The notes beneath the pieces are model-generated. The model saw only the letters and a list, made by a program, of their open reading frames with translations, did no database searches and was not told the origin of the DNA. Positions 26,566 through 35,032 of a DNA stretch of 64,000 nucleotides are shown here, one piece after another. The DNA is from Qipengyuania sp. SS22 (lineage in GTDB: Bacteria; Pseudomonadota; Alphaproteobacteria; Sphingomonadales; Sphingomonadaceae). Position numbers and translations under genes: made by a program. The stretch spans positions 620,001-684,000 of the forward strand of contig NZ_CP107048.1 of the NCBI RefSeq assembly GCF_025736935.1. Reading direction: 5' to 3'. Each line of letters starts with the position of its first letter. Position 1 is the first letter of the stretch.

Positions 26566-27675
26566 TCAGTGCGCCTGCAATTCCTCGTCGAGGAAAGCGG
26601 CGACATCGGCCAGTTCGACATCGCGCGCAAGATGCGCATCGCCGATCGCTCCCAACAGGATGAAGGGCAGTGTGCCCGCATCCATCTTCTTGTCGTGCAA
26701 CATGTGATCGGCCAGTCGGCGGCCATCGCATTCAAGACCCAGCGCTGAGATTTCTGCAGGTAATCCTGCTGCGTCGACCGCTTGGGTGACACGCTGCGCA
26801 TCGCCCAGCGAAAGTGCGCCGCGCCGCGCGGAATAGCGCGCTGCGAGCACCATGCCGAGTGCCACCCCTTCGCCATGCAGCAACCGGTCCGAAAAACCGG
26901 TTTCCGCTTCCAGCGCATGACCGAATGTGTGGCCCAGATTGAGCAGCGCACGCGCGCCGCTGGTTTCGCGCTCGTCTTCGGCCACGATCCGCGCCTTGGC
27001 TGCAATACTTCTGGCAACCGCCTGTTCGAGCGATTGCGGTTGCAGCGCGACCACTGCATCGCCGTGCCCCTCGAGCCATTCGAAGAAGGGCCGGTCGCCC
27101 AGTACGCCGTATTTGAGCACTTCGGCATAGCCCGCGCGCAATTCGCGCGCAGGGAGCGAGCCGAGCGTATCGAGATCGGCCAGCACCAGTGCGGGCTGGT
27201 GGAAGGCGCCGACGAGGTTCTTGCCCGCGCTGGTGTTGATCGCGGTCTTCCCGCCGACCGAACTGTCGACCTGTGCCAGCAGCGTGGTCGGCAATTGGAC
27301 AAAGCCGCAGCCGCGCTTGAGGATCGCGCAGGCAAATCCGGTCAAATCGCCGACGACCCCGCCGCCCAGCGCAAACACGTGGTCGCCGCGCTCGACACCC
27401 TGGGCAAGCAGCCAGTCGGTCAGCCGGGCAAGGCTATCCCAGCTCTTCGAGCCTTCGCCCGGCGCTACATCGTACCACCGCGGTTCGATCCCTGCTGCGT
27501 CGAGCGATCGTGCGATGGTCTCGCCCCAATGTCTGCGCGCATTTGCGTCCGCTACGATGCAGACATGGCGCTTGCGCAGGAACGGGCGCGCCTGTCCTGC
27601 CAGATCGGACAACAGGCCGGACCCGACGCGGACCTCGTATTCACGCTCGGCCAGGTCGACGGGAATCACAGCCAT
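26566..27675 (-). CDS. aroB: 3-Dehydroquinate synthase
   Basis: 369 residues. It cyclises DAHP to 3-dehydroquinate with bound NAD+ and a divalent metal, the second step of the shikimate pathway. Family blocks include 'GGGVVGDLTGFACAILKRG', 'PTTLLAQVDSSVGGKTAIN', 'LNLGHTFGHALE' and 'LLHGEGVALGMVLAARYS', which hold the metal-binding His and Glu. ATG 27675 lies 10 bases inside the aroK end, so the two are translationally linked in the usual aroKB order. Confidence 0.97.
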   Translation of the reverse strand: MAVIPVDLAEREYEVRVGSGLLSDLAGQARPFLRKRHVCIVADANARRHWGETIARSLDAAGIEPRWYDVAPGEGSKSWDSLARLTDWLLAQGVERGDHVFALGGGVVGDLTGFACAILKRGCGFVQLPTTLLAQVDSSVGGKTAINTSAGKNLVGAFHQPALVLADLDTLGSLPARELRAGYAEVLKYGVLGDRPFFEWLEGHGDAVVALQPQSLEQAVARSIAAKARIVAEDERETSGARALLNLGHTFGHALEAETGFSDRLLHGEGVALGMVLAARYSARRGALSLGDAQRVTQAVDAAGLPAEISALGLECDGRRLADHMLHDKKMDAGTLPFILLGAIGDAHLARDVELADVAAFLDEELQAH

Positions 27676-28232
27676 GCGTCGATCGCCTCCAGAATGCGTT
27701 GCGCGGTTTCGGTATGCGGCGCGTCATCGGTAACGACGTGGACCTGCGCCTCGGCATAGGCGGCACCCCGCCGGTCCTTGAGCGCGGTGAGTATCTCGCG
27801 CGGATCACCCGAGCGCAGCAGCGGGCGGTTGTCGCGGCGTGCGGTCCGCTCGACCAGCGTGTCGATATCGCAATCGAGCCATACGGCAATCGCCCGATCG
27901 AGGATTGCGGCGCGGGTCTCGGGATCGACGAACGCGCCACCACCCGTGGCGATCACGCCATGCGCTTCGTCCATCAAACGCGCGATCACGCGGCGCTCAC
28001 CATCGCGGAAATAGCTCTCGCCATGGGAATCGAAGATTTCGCTCACCGTGCGGTCGGCGGCGCGTTCGATCTCTTCATCGACATCGACGAAGTCCTTGTC
28101 GAGCATCGCCGCCAGTCTTCGCCCGACGGTGGACTTGCCCACGCCCATCAGCCCGACCAGCACCACCGGACGGTCGATCCGGCGCGCGATGCCGCCGATC
28201 TCGGCAGGGGTGAGGGCCATTGCATGGGTCAT
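27666..28232 (-). CDS. aroK: Shikimate kinase
   Basis: 188 residues from ATG 28232 (ATG 28220 is a possible alternative; the track upstream to 28280 is unlikely). It phosphorylates shikimate at O3 with ATP. Walker A is 'GLMGVGKST', the shikimate-binding Asp is in 'VDVDEEIE', and 'IATGGGAFVDPETR' plus the lid 'RRDNRPLL' follow. It is first in aroK-aroB and divergent from a small membrane-peptide gene across 75 bases. Confidence 0.95.
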   Translation of the reverse strand: MTHAMALTPAEIGGIARRIDRPVVLVGLMGVGKSTVGRRLAAMLDKDFVDVDEEIERAADRTVSEIFDSHGESYFRDGERRVIARLMDEAHGVIATGGGAFVDPETRAAILDRAIAVWLDCDIDTLVERTARRDNRPLLRSGDPREILTALKDRRGAAYAEAQVHVVTDDAPHTETAQRILEAIDAWL

Positions 28233-28307
28233 TGCCGCCGTGCCTAGAACTGGGCTAGGGCGCGGGCAAGGTATCAGCACTTGAAACGGGACGTGAAAAT
28301 CTTGGCG

Positions 28308-28442
28308 ATGAGCGGCAGAAAGATCGGAGGCCTCATGGCGGTGCTGTTCGTTTTATTGCTCGTCGCGGCGCTGGTCGATGGCGGGGAAGAGCCGTTGCAT
28401 CCGATCGAACAGGCGGTCGATTTGCCGGAGGCACCGCGATGA
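28308..28442 (+). CDS. 44-residue single-pass membrane peptide
   Basis: ATG 28308 encodes a short basic start, one hydrophobic stretch 'LMAVLFVLLLVAALVDG' at about residues 9-25, and an acidic tail 'GGEEPLHPIEQ'. An alternative ATG at 28335 would give a shorter form; GGAGG lies before it. Its stop TGA overlaps the ATG of the following secreted-protein gene (ATGA), which argues that it is truly translated. Function unknown; it may anchor or regulate the neighbour. Confidence 0.6.
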   Translation: MSGRKIGGLMAVLFVLLLVAALVDGGEEPLHPIEQAVDLPEAPR

Positions 28443-30289
28443 AATCGGCTTGGCTTTTCGGCGGCGCGGCGCTCGCGCTCAGTTCCGCGATGGTCCTGGC
28501 GCAGGAAGCGCCCGTGGACCTGCTGCCTCCCGGTTTCGACAATCCGGCGTCAACGCCAACGCCGACCCCGCGGCCCACGCGTACACCTGCGCCGACCGCG
28601 CCCGTGCAGTCCGGAACACCGCAGCCGACCGAGAGCCAGCCGGGCGAGATCGTCCAGCCGCTGCCGCCTCAGGCCGCAGCGCCGCGCGCCGATCTCGATC
28701 TGTCCAATCTGCCCACGCTCGAAGAGCTGGAGGCGATGTCGACCGACGATCTCGACGACTTGCTCGGTCTGAAGCCGAAGTTCGATATCCCGCCTGCGGC
28801 CCGGCGGTCGATGGAGCGGGTCGGGGTGATGGATGCGAACGAGGGCGGTCTGCCCGCAGGCTCGCTGGCGCGCCAGCCCGCGGCACTGGTCCGCGCAGTG
28901 CTCGCGGGCATGCAGCAACCGATGGTTTCGCGCTGGGGCCATATACTCTTGCGACGCACGCTGGCGAGCAGGTTGGCGGCGCCCGAGGGCATGGACCCGG
29001 TCGAATTTGCGACCCTTCGCGCACAAGTGCTCAACACGATGGGCGAGTACGGTGTCGCCCGCGCACTGGTGCAGGATATCGATACCGCGAATTACTCGCC
29101 CGCGCTGACGAATGCCGCGGTTGCGGCCTATATCGGCACCGCCGACATAGTCGGTGCCTGCCCGGCTGTGCGCCTGGTCGAGACCGGGCGCGACGACCAG
29201 GAATGGGAGATGCTGGCGGGGATCTGCAACGCCTATGCCGGCGAAGCGACCCGCGCGCAGAACGATCTGCGCCGCTTGCTAACCCGCACTGAAGACGGCC
29301 GGATCGACGTATTGCTCGCGCAGCGCCTCGCCGGCTCGGCCGGACGCGGGCGCCGTGCGGTGACGATTGAATGGGACGGTACGGGCGCGATCACCCCGTG
29401 GCGCTTCGCGCTGGCCAATGCGCTTGGTGAGCCGATCCCCGAGGGTTTGCTGGACAGGGTCGGTCCCGAACTGGCGCGCACGGCGGCGCTGACGCCCGCA
29501 CTTGCGCCGGTCCAGCGCGCCCGCGGTGCGGATATTGCGGGAGCCAGCGGCATCCTCTCGGCCTCGGCGATGGTGGATCTGTACAGCCAGCTTTACGCTG
29601 AAGAAGGCGCCGAGGGCGATGCTGTACTGACCGCCTCGCGTTTGCGCGAAGCCTATGTCGGGACCGATCCGATGCAGCGGCTGGCGGCGATCCGCGATAT
29701 CTGGTCGGGCGGCGGCGACTATTCGTACGGTCGCATGGTCCTGACCGCCTACGCTGCGGCGCGCATGCCGATCGATGGCGAACTGGGCGATGACATGGGC
29801 GCCTTGATTGCTTCGATGCTGGCCGCGGGCCTCGATGGCGATGCCATGCGCTGGGCGGGCATGGTGGATGCGGGCAGCGAGGCCTGGGCCTTGCTGGCGC
29901 TTGCCGATCCCCGGCGCACGATCGGCATCACCGACGGCGAGTTCGATAGCTTCGTCGACGATGACGGTTCCGCGGACCAGCGCCGTTCGCGCCTGCTGCT
30001 TGCGGGGCTGGCCGGGCTCGACCGGATCGGCAGCGGCGAGATCGCCGAGTATAGCGGGCGGCTGGGCCTGGATTTTTCCGCGCAGACCCGCTGGACGCGG
30101 ATGATCGATCGCGCGGCCGAGGTCGACAATCCTACACTGGTCGCGATGCTCGCAGGCCTTGGCATGCAGGGATCGAGCTGGGACCGCATGACCGCGCGGC
30201 ATCTTTATCACATCGTTTCCGCGCTGCGCCGCGTTGGTCTCGAGGCCGAGGCCCGGATGATCGCCGCGGAGGCGATCGCGCGCGCCTGA
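28439..30289 (+). CDS. Large secreted protein of unknown function
   Basis: 616 residues. A Sec signal peptide (charged start, hydrophobic 'LFGGAALALSSAMVLAQ', cleavage near residue 21-22) is followed by a Pro/Thr-rich linker to ~65 and then a long, Ala/Leu-rich helical protein, perhaps repeat- or solenoid-like, with two isolated cysteines (in 'GACPAVRL' and 'AGICNAYAG') that could form a disulfide. It would be periplasmic or surface-linked. No catalytic motif or named domain is seen. It is coupled to a 44-residue membrane peptide before it and followed one base later by xerD. Confidence 0.8.
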   Translation: MKSAWLFGGAALALSSAMVLAQEAPVDLLPPGFDNPASTPTPTPRPTRTPAPTAPVQSGTPQPTESQPGEIVQPLPPQAAAPRADLDLSNLPTLEELEAMSTDDLDDLLGLKPKFDIPPAARRSMERVGVMDANEGGLPAGSLARQPAALVRAVLAGMQQPMVSRWGHILLRRTLASRLAAPEGMDPVEFATLRAQVLNTMGEYGVARALVQDIDTANYSPALTNAAVAAYIGTADIVGACPAVRLVETGRDDQEWEMLAGICNAYAGEATRAQNDLRRLLTRTEDGRIDVLLAQRLAGSAGRGRRAVTIEWDGTGAITPWRFALANALGEPIPEGLLDRVGPELARTAALTPALAPVQRARGADIAGASGILSASAMVDLYSQLYAEEGAEGDAVLTASRLREAYVGTDPMQRLAAIRDIWSGGGDYSYGRMVLTAYAAARMPIDGELGDDMGALIASMLAAGLDGDAMRWAGMVDAGSEAWALLALADPRRTIGITDGEFDSFVDDDGSADQRRSRLLLAGLAGLDRIGSGEIAEYSGRLGLDFSAQTRWTRMIDRAAEVDNPTLVAMLAGLGMQGSSWDRMTARHLYHIVSALRRVGLEAEARMIAAEAIARA

Positions 30290-30290
30290 C

Positions 30291-31169
30291 GTGAACGCGA
30301 TCGCCGATTTCCTCGCCATGCTCGCCGCCGAGCGGGGGGCGGCAAGGAACACGATCCTCGCCTATGGTAGGGATCTCGAACAGGCAGACGAGCTGGTCGG
30401 GGGAAACCTCGAAGAGGCAAGTTCGGCGCAGTTGGCAAAGCTCGGCCAGGGATGGTCGTCGCTCGCCCCGTCGACGCTGGCGCGCAAGATTTCGGCCTTG
30501 CGACAATTCTTCGGATTCGTGATCGACGAAGGGCTGCGCGAGGACGATCCCACACACGCTATGCCGCGTCCCACAGCCCGCCGCCCGCTACCGCGAATCC
30601 TCTCCCACGCCGAGGTAGAGGCGCTGTTCGCTGCCGCAGAGGAAGCGGCAACTGCCGATTCTCCCGCCGCTGTGCGCATGCTAACCTTTCTCGAATTGCT
30701 CTACGGATCGGGTTTGCGCGCCACCGAACTGGTCGCGCTGCCGCTATCGGCGGTCCCGCGTGATGCGCCCTTCCTGACGGTGATCGGCAAGGGCGGGCAG
30801 GCGCGCATGGTTCCGGTCAGCCAGCGTGCGAGTGCCGCGCTCCAGCGGTGGTTGCCCTTGCGCGATAGCGATTCCCCCTGGCTGTTCCCCTCGCGAACCG
30901 GCCATCTCTCGCGTGTCCGGCTGTTCCAGCTGCTCCGCGAGCTGGCCGTGCGCGCCGATCTGCCACCCGAAAAGCTCAGCCCGCATGTCCTGCGCCATGC
31001 CTTTGCCACGCATCTGCTGGAAGGCGGGGCGGATTTGCGCGCCTTGCAGACATTGCTCGGTCATGCGGATATCTCGACCACCCAGATCTACACGCATGTC
31101 GATGCCGCGCGGCTCGTGAAACTGGTCAACGAGCGGCACCCGCTTGCGCAGCAGCGCGCTTCGGACTAG
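30291..31169 (+). CDS. xerD: Site-specific tyrosine recombinase XerC/XerD
   Basis: 292 residues. The N-terminal SAM-like core-binding domain is followed by a catalytic domain with the full set R143, K167, H232, R235, H258 and nucleophile Y267 ('LSPHVLRHAFATHLLEG', 'LLGHADISTTQIYTH'). It resolves chromosome dimers at dif with its partner Xer protein at the septum. I assign XerD rather than XerC from its place between the aroK-aroB area and accA, an alphaproteobacterial arrangement; the sequence alone does not separate the two securely. GTG start, one base after the previous stop. Confidence 0.9.
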   Translation: MNAIADFLAMLAAERGAARNTILAYGRDLEQADELVGGNLEEASSAQLAKLGQGWSSLAPSTLARKISALRQFFGFVIDEGLREDDPTHAMPRPTARRPLPRILSHAEVEALFAAAEEAATADSPAAVRMLTFLELLYGSGLRATELVALPLSAVPRDAPFLTVIGKGGQARMVPVSQRASAALQRWLPLRDSDSPWLFPSRTGHLSRVRLFQLLRELAVRADLPPEKLSPHVLRHAFATHLLEGGADLRALQTLLGHADISTTQIYTHVDAARLVKLVNERHPLAQQRASD

Positions 31170-31178
31170 CGCCACGGC

Positions 31179-32123
31179 ATGATTTCCTATCTCGAATTCG
31201 AGAAGCCGGTCGCCGAGCTTGAACAGCGCATTGCCGAACTGCGGAACGCAGCGGAAGGCGACGATGTCGATATCTCCACCGAGCTCCAGCGGCTCGAGAC
31301 GAAGAGTGCTGCGCTGCTTGCCAGCACCTATGAGGCGCTCAGTCCGTGGCAGAAGACGCAGGTCGCCCGGCATCCATCGCGCCCGCATTTCCGCGACTAT
31401 ATCGAACATGCGTTCGACGAGTTCGTCCCGCTCGGCGGCGATCGCTGTTATGGCGATGACGAGGCGATCCTCGGCGGATTTGCCAAGCTTGACGGGCGTA
31501 AGGTCGTGGTGATCGGTCATGAAAAGGGCAACGATACCGCCAGCCGCATCCGGCACAATTTCGGGATGGGTAAGCCTGAAGGTTACCGCAAGGCGATCCG
31601 CCTGATGGAACTGGCGGGGCGGTTTGGCCTTCCGGTGGTCACGCTGGTCGACACCTCGGGCGCCTTTCCCGGGGTCGAAGCCGAAGAGCGCGGCCAGGCG
31701 GAAGCGATTGCGCGTTCGACCGAGGCCTGTCTTGCGCTGCCTGTCCCGATGGTTGCAGCCATTGTGGGCGAGGGCGGATCGGGCGGCGCGGTGGCGCTCG
31801 CGAGCGCCGAGCGCGTGCTGATGATGGAGCACGCCGTTTATTCGGTCATCTCGCCCGAAGGTTGTGCATCGATTCTGTGGCGGACCGCTGAAAAGGCGCC
31901 CGATGCGGCGGAGGCGATGAAAGTCACCGCGCAGGATCTTGCCAGCCTGGGCGTCATCGATCGCATCGTGCCCGAGCCGATCGGCGGTGCCCATCGCGAT
32001 CCGCGATTGGCGGTGAGCACGCTGGGAACGGCAATCGCCGAGGAGCTCGACAAGCTTGGCCGTTATGCGCCGCACGAACTCAAACGCTTGCGGGAAGAGC
32101 GTTTCCTTACCCTGGCGGGCTGA
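31179..32123 (+). CDS. accA: Acetyl-CoA carboxylase carboxyltransferase subunit alpha
   Basis: 314 residues, standard length. With AccD it transfers CO2 from carboxybiotin to acetyl-CoA to make malonyl-CoA for fatty-acid synthesis. The coiled N-terminus 'LEFEKPVAELEQRIAEL' and blocks 'GHEKGNDTASRIRHNFGM', 'LVDTSGAFPG' and 'VGEGGSGGAVALASAERV' are characteristic. It follows xerD by nine bases and probably shares its transcript. accD is not in the window. Confidence 0.97.
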   Translation: MISYLEFEKPVAELEQRIAELRNAAEGDDVDISTELQRLETKSAALLASTYEALSPWQKTQVARHPSRPHFRDYIEHAFDEFVPLGGDRCYGDDEAILGGFAKLDGRKVVVIGHEKGNDTASRIRHNFGMGKPEGYRKAIRLMELAGRFGLPVVTLVDTSGAFPGVEAEERGQAEAIARSTEACLALPVPMVAAIVGEGGSGGAVALASAERVLMMEHAVYSVISPEGCASILWRTAEKAPDAAEAMKVTAQDLASLGVIDRIVPEPIGGAHRDPRLAVSTLGTAIAEELDKLGRYAPHELKRLREERFLTLAG

Positions 32124-32245
32124 TCGCTACTCCCAAAGCGGGAACAAACACCCGTTCGTTCAGGTTTTCCCTTCTGTAATGAAACATCGCCGCGCGGGTC
32201 GCCTCAGTCGGCCCGCGCGCGTTTGCCAATCGGGGAGACCTTTTT

Positions 32246-33724
32246 ATGTCGCACATCAGATTTACCGCCGCCACTTCCGTCACCGCACTGTCGCTGGCGC
32301 TCGCCGGCTGCATGGGCGGGGGCGACATTCCCAGCGCGTCCACCCCGATCACGCAAAGCGAAGCGGAGATGGGATCCGAGGTACATCCCCAGCTGCTTGC
32401 CGAATTCGGCGGCGCGATGAGTGGCAGCCATGCGCAATATGTCGAGCAGGTGGGCAAGAACATCGCGGTCCAGTCCGGGCTTGGCAATGCGCGCGAATCG
32501 TTCACCGTTTCGCTGCTCAACAGCCCGGTGAACAACGCTTTCGCGATCCCCGGCGGCTATATCTACACCACGCGCCAGCTGGTCGCGTTGATGAACAACG
32601 AAGCCGAACTGGCCGGCGTGCTCGGGCACGAGGTCGGTCATGTCGCCGCGCGCCATTCGCAGCGGCGCCAGGCCGCCTCGCAGCGCAATACGCTGCTTGG
32701 CGCAGCAGGTGCGATCCTGTCGGGCATCCTGCTCGGCAATAGCGGGCTCGGACAGCAGATCGGCCAGGCCGCACTGCAAGGTTCGCAATTGCTGACGTTG
32801 AAGTTCTCGCGTTCGCAGGAGCTCGAAGCCGACGAGCTCGGCATCCGTTATCTCAACCAGGCGGGCTACGATCCGCGCGCGATGGCGACCGTCCTGCAGA
32901 GCCTGGCAATGCAGAACGCGCTCGATGCGCGTGTCCAGGGCCGCGATAATGCCAGCATCCCCGAATGGGCATCGACCCACCCCGATCCGGCGAGCCGCGT
33001 CCAGAGCGCCATGGCGACCGCGCAAGCCTCTGGTGTCGGTGGCGGCATCACCAATCGCGACACCTTCCTGACCCGGATCGACGGGCTGACCTATGGCGAC
33101 GACCCGGCGCAGGGCGTGGTCGAAGGCCGCCAGTTCATTCATCCCGAACTGCGCCTCGCCTTCACCGCGCCGCAGGGCTTTTACATGGTCAATGGCACGC
33201 GCGCCGTGTCGATCAACGGCCAGAGCGGGCAGGCGCAGTTCACGCTCGCCCCGTACAGCAACAATCTCGACAGCTACGTCACCAGCGTCTTCGCCGGTGT
33301 GAGCGAGCAGCAGCAGATCCGCCCGCAGTCGATCCAGAAGACGACCGTCAACGGATTGCCGGCTGCTTACGGAACCGCGCGGGTCAATTCGGGCAACGGG
33401 CAGGTCGACGTAACGGTGTTCGCATATGAATTTTCGAACAGCGTCGCCTATCACTTCCTCGCCATCACGCCGGCGGGCCAGGCATCGACGTTCAACCAGA
33501 TGTTCAGTTCGATGCGGCGGATCGACTCGCAGACTGCGGCCAATATCATCCCCCGCGTGATCGATGTGGTCACCGTGCGGAGCGGCGATACGGTCAATTC
33601 GCTGGCGAGCCGGATGGCCTATAGCGACAATCAGGTAGAACGCTTCCGCGTGCTCAACGGGCTGACTTCGAATGAAAGTGTCAGCGCGGGGCAGAAGGTG
33701 AAGATCGTCGTGCGCGGGCGCTAG
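32246..33724 (+). CDS. M48 family metallopeptidase lipoprotein with LysM-like tail
   Basis: 492 residues. A lipoprotein signal ends at LAGC (about residues 19-22). The zinc motif HEVGH is at 128-132 with H128, E129 and H132; a third ligand Glu is likely in 'SRSQELEADELG'. The middle region 'LRLAFTAPQGFYMVNG' resembles the beta-rich domain found behind M48 in periplasmic proteases, and the last ~50 residues ('VTVRSGDTVNSLAS ... ISAGQKVKIV'-like) form a LysM-like fold that may bind peptidoglycan. It likely works like BepA/YcaL in outer-membrane protein quality control. A strong terminator follows. Confidence 0.92.
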   Translation: MSHIRFTAATSVTALSLALAGCMGGGDIPSASTPITQSEAEMGSEVHPQLLAEFGGAMSGSHAQYVEQVGKNIAVQSGLGNARESFTVSLLNSPVNNAFAIPGGYIYTTRQLVALMNNEAELAGVLGHEVGHVAARHSQRRQAASQRNTLLGAAGAILSGILLGNSGLGQQIGQAALQGSQLLTLKFSRSQELEADELGIRYLNQAGYDPRAMATVLQSLAMQNALDARVQGRDNASIPEWASTHPDPASRVQSAMATAQASGVGGGITNRDTFLTRIDGLTYGDDPAQGVVEGRQFIHPELRLAFTAPQGFYMVNGTRAVSINGQSGQAQFTLAPYSNNLDSYVTSVFAGVSEQQQIRPQSIQKTTVNGLPAAYGTARVNSGNGQVDVTVFAYEFSNSVAYHFLAITPAGQASTFNQMFSSMRRIDSQTAANIIPRVIDVVTVRSGDTVNSLASRMAYSDNQVERFRVLNGLTSNESVSAGQKVKIVVRGR

Positions 33725-33751
33725 CGTTCCGCACCGACGCCGGACAAAAGA

Positions 33752-33782
33752 AAAGGGCGGCGGGATGAACCCGCCGCCCTTT
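33752..33782. terminator. Bidirectional intrinsic terminator
   Basis: A perfect 13-bp stem, AAAGGGCGGCGGG with CCCGCCGCCCTTT, and a 5-base loop; A-rich before and CTTTAT after. It serves the M48 gene from one side and the Flp pilin gene from the other. Confidence 0.88.
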
Positions 33783-33804
33783 CTTTATCGATCTGGCGTC
33801 GAAC

Positions 33805-33975
33805 TTAGTTTTCGGCGCTCAGCGTGGTCGAGACCTTGTTGAAGGTCGTGCTGAGTTCGTCACCCAGGCTCTGCATTGCGGTGATCGCAGCAACGGCGAT
33901 CAGGGCAGCGATAAGGCCGTATTCGATAGCGGTGGCGCCTTCTTCATTGCGGCGCAGCTTGCGGAAAAACTTCAT
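33805..33975 (-). CDS. Flp/Fap-type type IVb prepilin
   Basis: 56 residues, too short for many gene callers. A basic leader MKFFRKLRRNEEG is followed by the prepilin-peptidase site: cleavage after G13, then ATAIEYGLIAALI with Glu at +5 and Tyr at +6, the Flp pilin hallmark, and one hydrophobic helix. Flp pilins polymerise into Tad pili for adhesion. No tad assembly genes lie in the window. A second Flp-like gene is just upstream on the same strand. Confidence 0.9.
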   Translation of the reverse strand: MKFFRKLRRNEEGATAIEYGLIAALIAVAAITAMQSLGDELSTTFNKVSTTLSAEN

Positions 33976-34096
33976 ATGTCGTCTCCTGGTTCAGTCTTCG
34001 TACCCGGTCCGTCCCGAAAATCCGGTTCGAACATTTGCGGTTCTGCATCGAAGTGGTTGAAAAAATCCTAACACTCCGAGCATCCCATTTTCCCCG

Positions 34097-34276
34097 TCAA
34101 CCGCTCGTGACCGCGACAACCGCGGCTTCGATGCTCGTCCACATGGCCGTAGCCGTAGTGCCGAAGGCCTGAATTCCGCCAATCATGGCAAGAAAGATCA
34201 GTGCGAGGATCAGCCCGTATTCGACGGCAGTGGCCCCGCGTGTGTCGCGTCCCAGATTGCGCAGGAATTCGACCAT
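34097..34276 (-). CDS. Second Flp-type prepilin
   Basis: 59 residues: leader MVEFLRNLGRDTRG, cleavage after G14, then ATAVEYGLILALIFLAM with the conserved Glu-Tyr. It differs in the C-terminal part from the neighbour at 33805-33975, so the pair is diverged rather than a recent duplication. It might be a minor pilin or a variant major pilin. Gap to the other pilin gene is 121 bases. Confidence 0.85.
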   Translation of the reverse strand: MVEFLRNLGRDTRGATAVEYGLILALIFLAMIGGIQAFGTTATAMWTSIEAAVVAVTSG

Positions 34277-34316
34277 GTTCGTTGCCCCATTCGTCACTTG
34301 CCTAAGCTGACAATGG

Positions 34317-34781
34317 GTGAGTACGGCTGATCGGGTTAAGAAAGGGTTGAGGGCGGCGACGGTTTTGGAAAAAATCCCGACATGGACCTGCGTGGTCGCC
34401 TTGGCGCTCGGCGACGGGGAGGGCCGCTGGCTGATGCATCGGCGCCCCGCGCACAAGCACCATGGCGGATTGTGGGAATTCCCCGGCGGTAAGGTCGAAA
34501 CCGGCGAAAAACCGCGGGATGCGCTGGTTCGCGAGATCGAAGAGGAGCTTGGACTGGCGCTCGCGCCGGAGCAGGTTTTGCCGGTCGCCTTCGCCGAAGA
34601 AACGCTTGCCGAAGCGCGTCCGCCGATTGTCATATTGCTTTACAGATCGGTGTGGGACGGCAGTCCGGTGGAGGCCCGCGAAGGGGGCGAGATCGCATGG
34701 TTTGCGCCGCGCGAGATCGAGTCGCTCGACAAACCGCCGCTCGATATCGAGCTCATGCTGCACTTGTTTGTAAAACCTTGA
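34317..34781 (+). CDS. Nudix hydrolase, MutT-like 8-oxo-dGTP diphosphatase
   Basis: 154 residues from GTG 34317. The complete Nudix box is seen starting GGKVETGEKPRDALVREIEEE, with catalytic glutamates in REIEEELGL. MutT-type enzymes clear oxidised dGTP and so prevent mutations. The first ~16 residues are not typical, and TTG 34365 with GAGGG upstream is an alternative start that gives the usual ~135 residues. 'GLWEFPGGKVE' fits MutT better than other Nudix groups. Confidence 0.88.
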   Translation: MSTADRVKKGLRAATVLEKIPTWTCVVALALGDGEGRWLMHRRPAHKHHGGLWEFPGGKVETGEKPRDALVREIEEELGLALAPEQVLPVAFAEETLAEARPPIVILLYRSVWDGSPVEAREGGEIAWFAPREIESLDKPPLDIELMLHLFVKP

Positions 34782-34831
34782 ATTAGGGATTGCCAAGCTC
34801 GGGGCACCTGCCTATGTGCCGCCCTCCAAGC

Positions 34832-34908
34832 GCGCCCGTAGCTCAGCTGGATAGAGCACCAGACTACGAATCTGGGGGCCGGAGGTTCGAATCCTTCCGG
34901 GCGCGCCA
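34832..34908 (+). tRNA. tRNA-Arg (ACG)
   Basis: 77 bases. Acceptor GCGCCCG pairs with CGGGCGC, discriminator G, encoded CCA; D-arm AGCTCAGCTGGATAGAGC; anticodon loop CTACGAA gives ACG; T-arm GGTTCGAATCC. The A34 is expected to be edited to inosine. Confidence 0.97.
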
Positions 34909-34947
34909 CAAGAGGCCATCTCTCGCAAGAGGGGTGGCCTCTTGTGG
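34906..34947 (+). terminator. Hairpin beginning at the CCA end of tRNA-Arg
   Basis: Perfect 13-bp arms CCACAAGAGGCCA and TGGCCTCTTGTGG, starting at the tRNA's own CCA. The 16-base loop and the lack of a clean T-tract (GTTCTGG follows) make termination plausible but not certain. Confidence 0.6.
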
Positions 34948-35032
34948 TTCTGGCTTAGGGGAATTTGCCGTTCGAAGGGCAAGGGCGGCCAGAGCCATGC
35001 TGCGGCGGCGGCCAATCCTTCCAGATGCGGTG

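Noticed and set aside
28378..29292. 304-codon frame overlapping the secreted-protein gene
   Set aside because: Frame-shifted shadow, Arg/Ala-rich, no start context and no motif.
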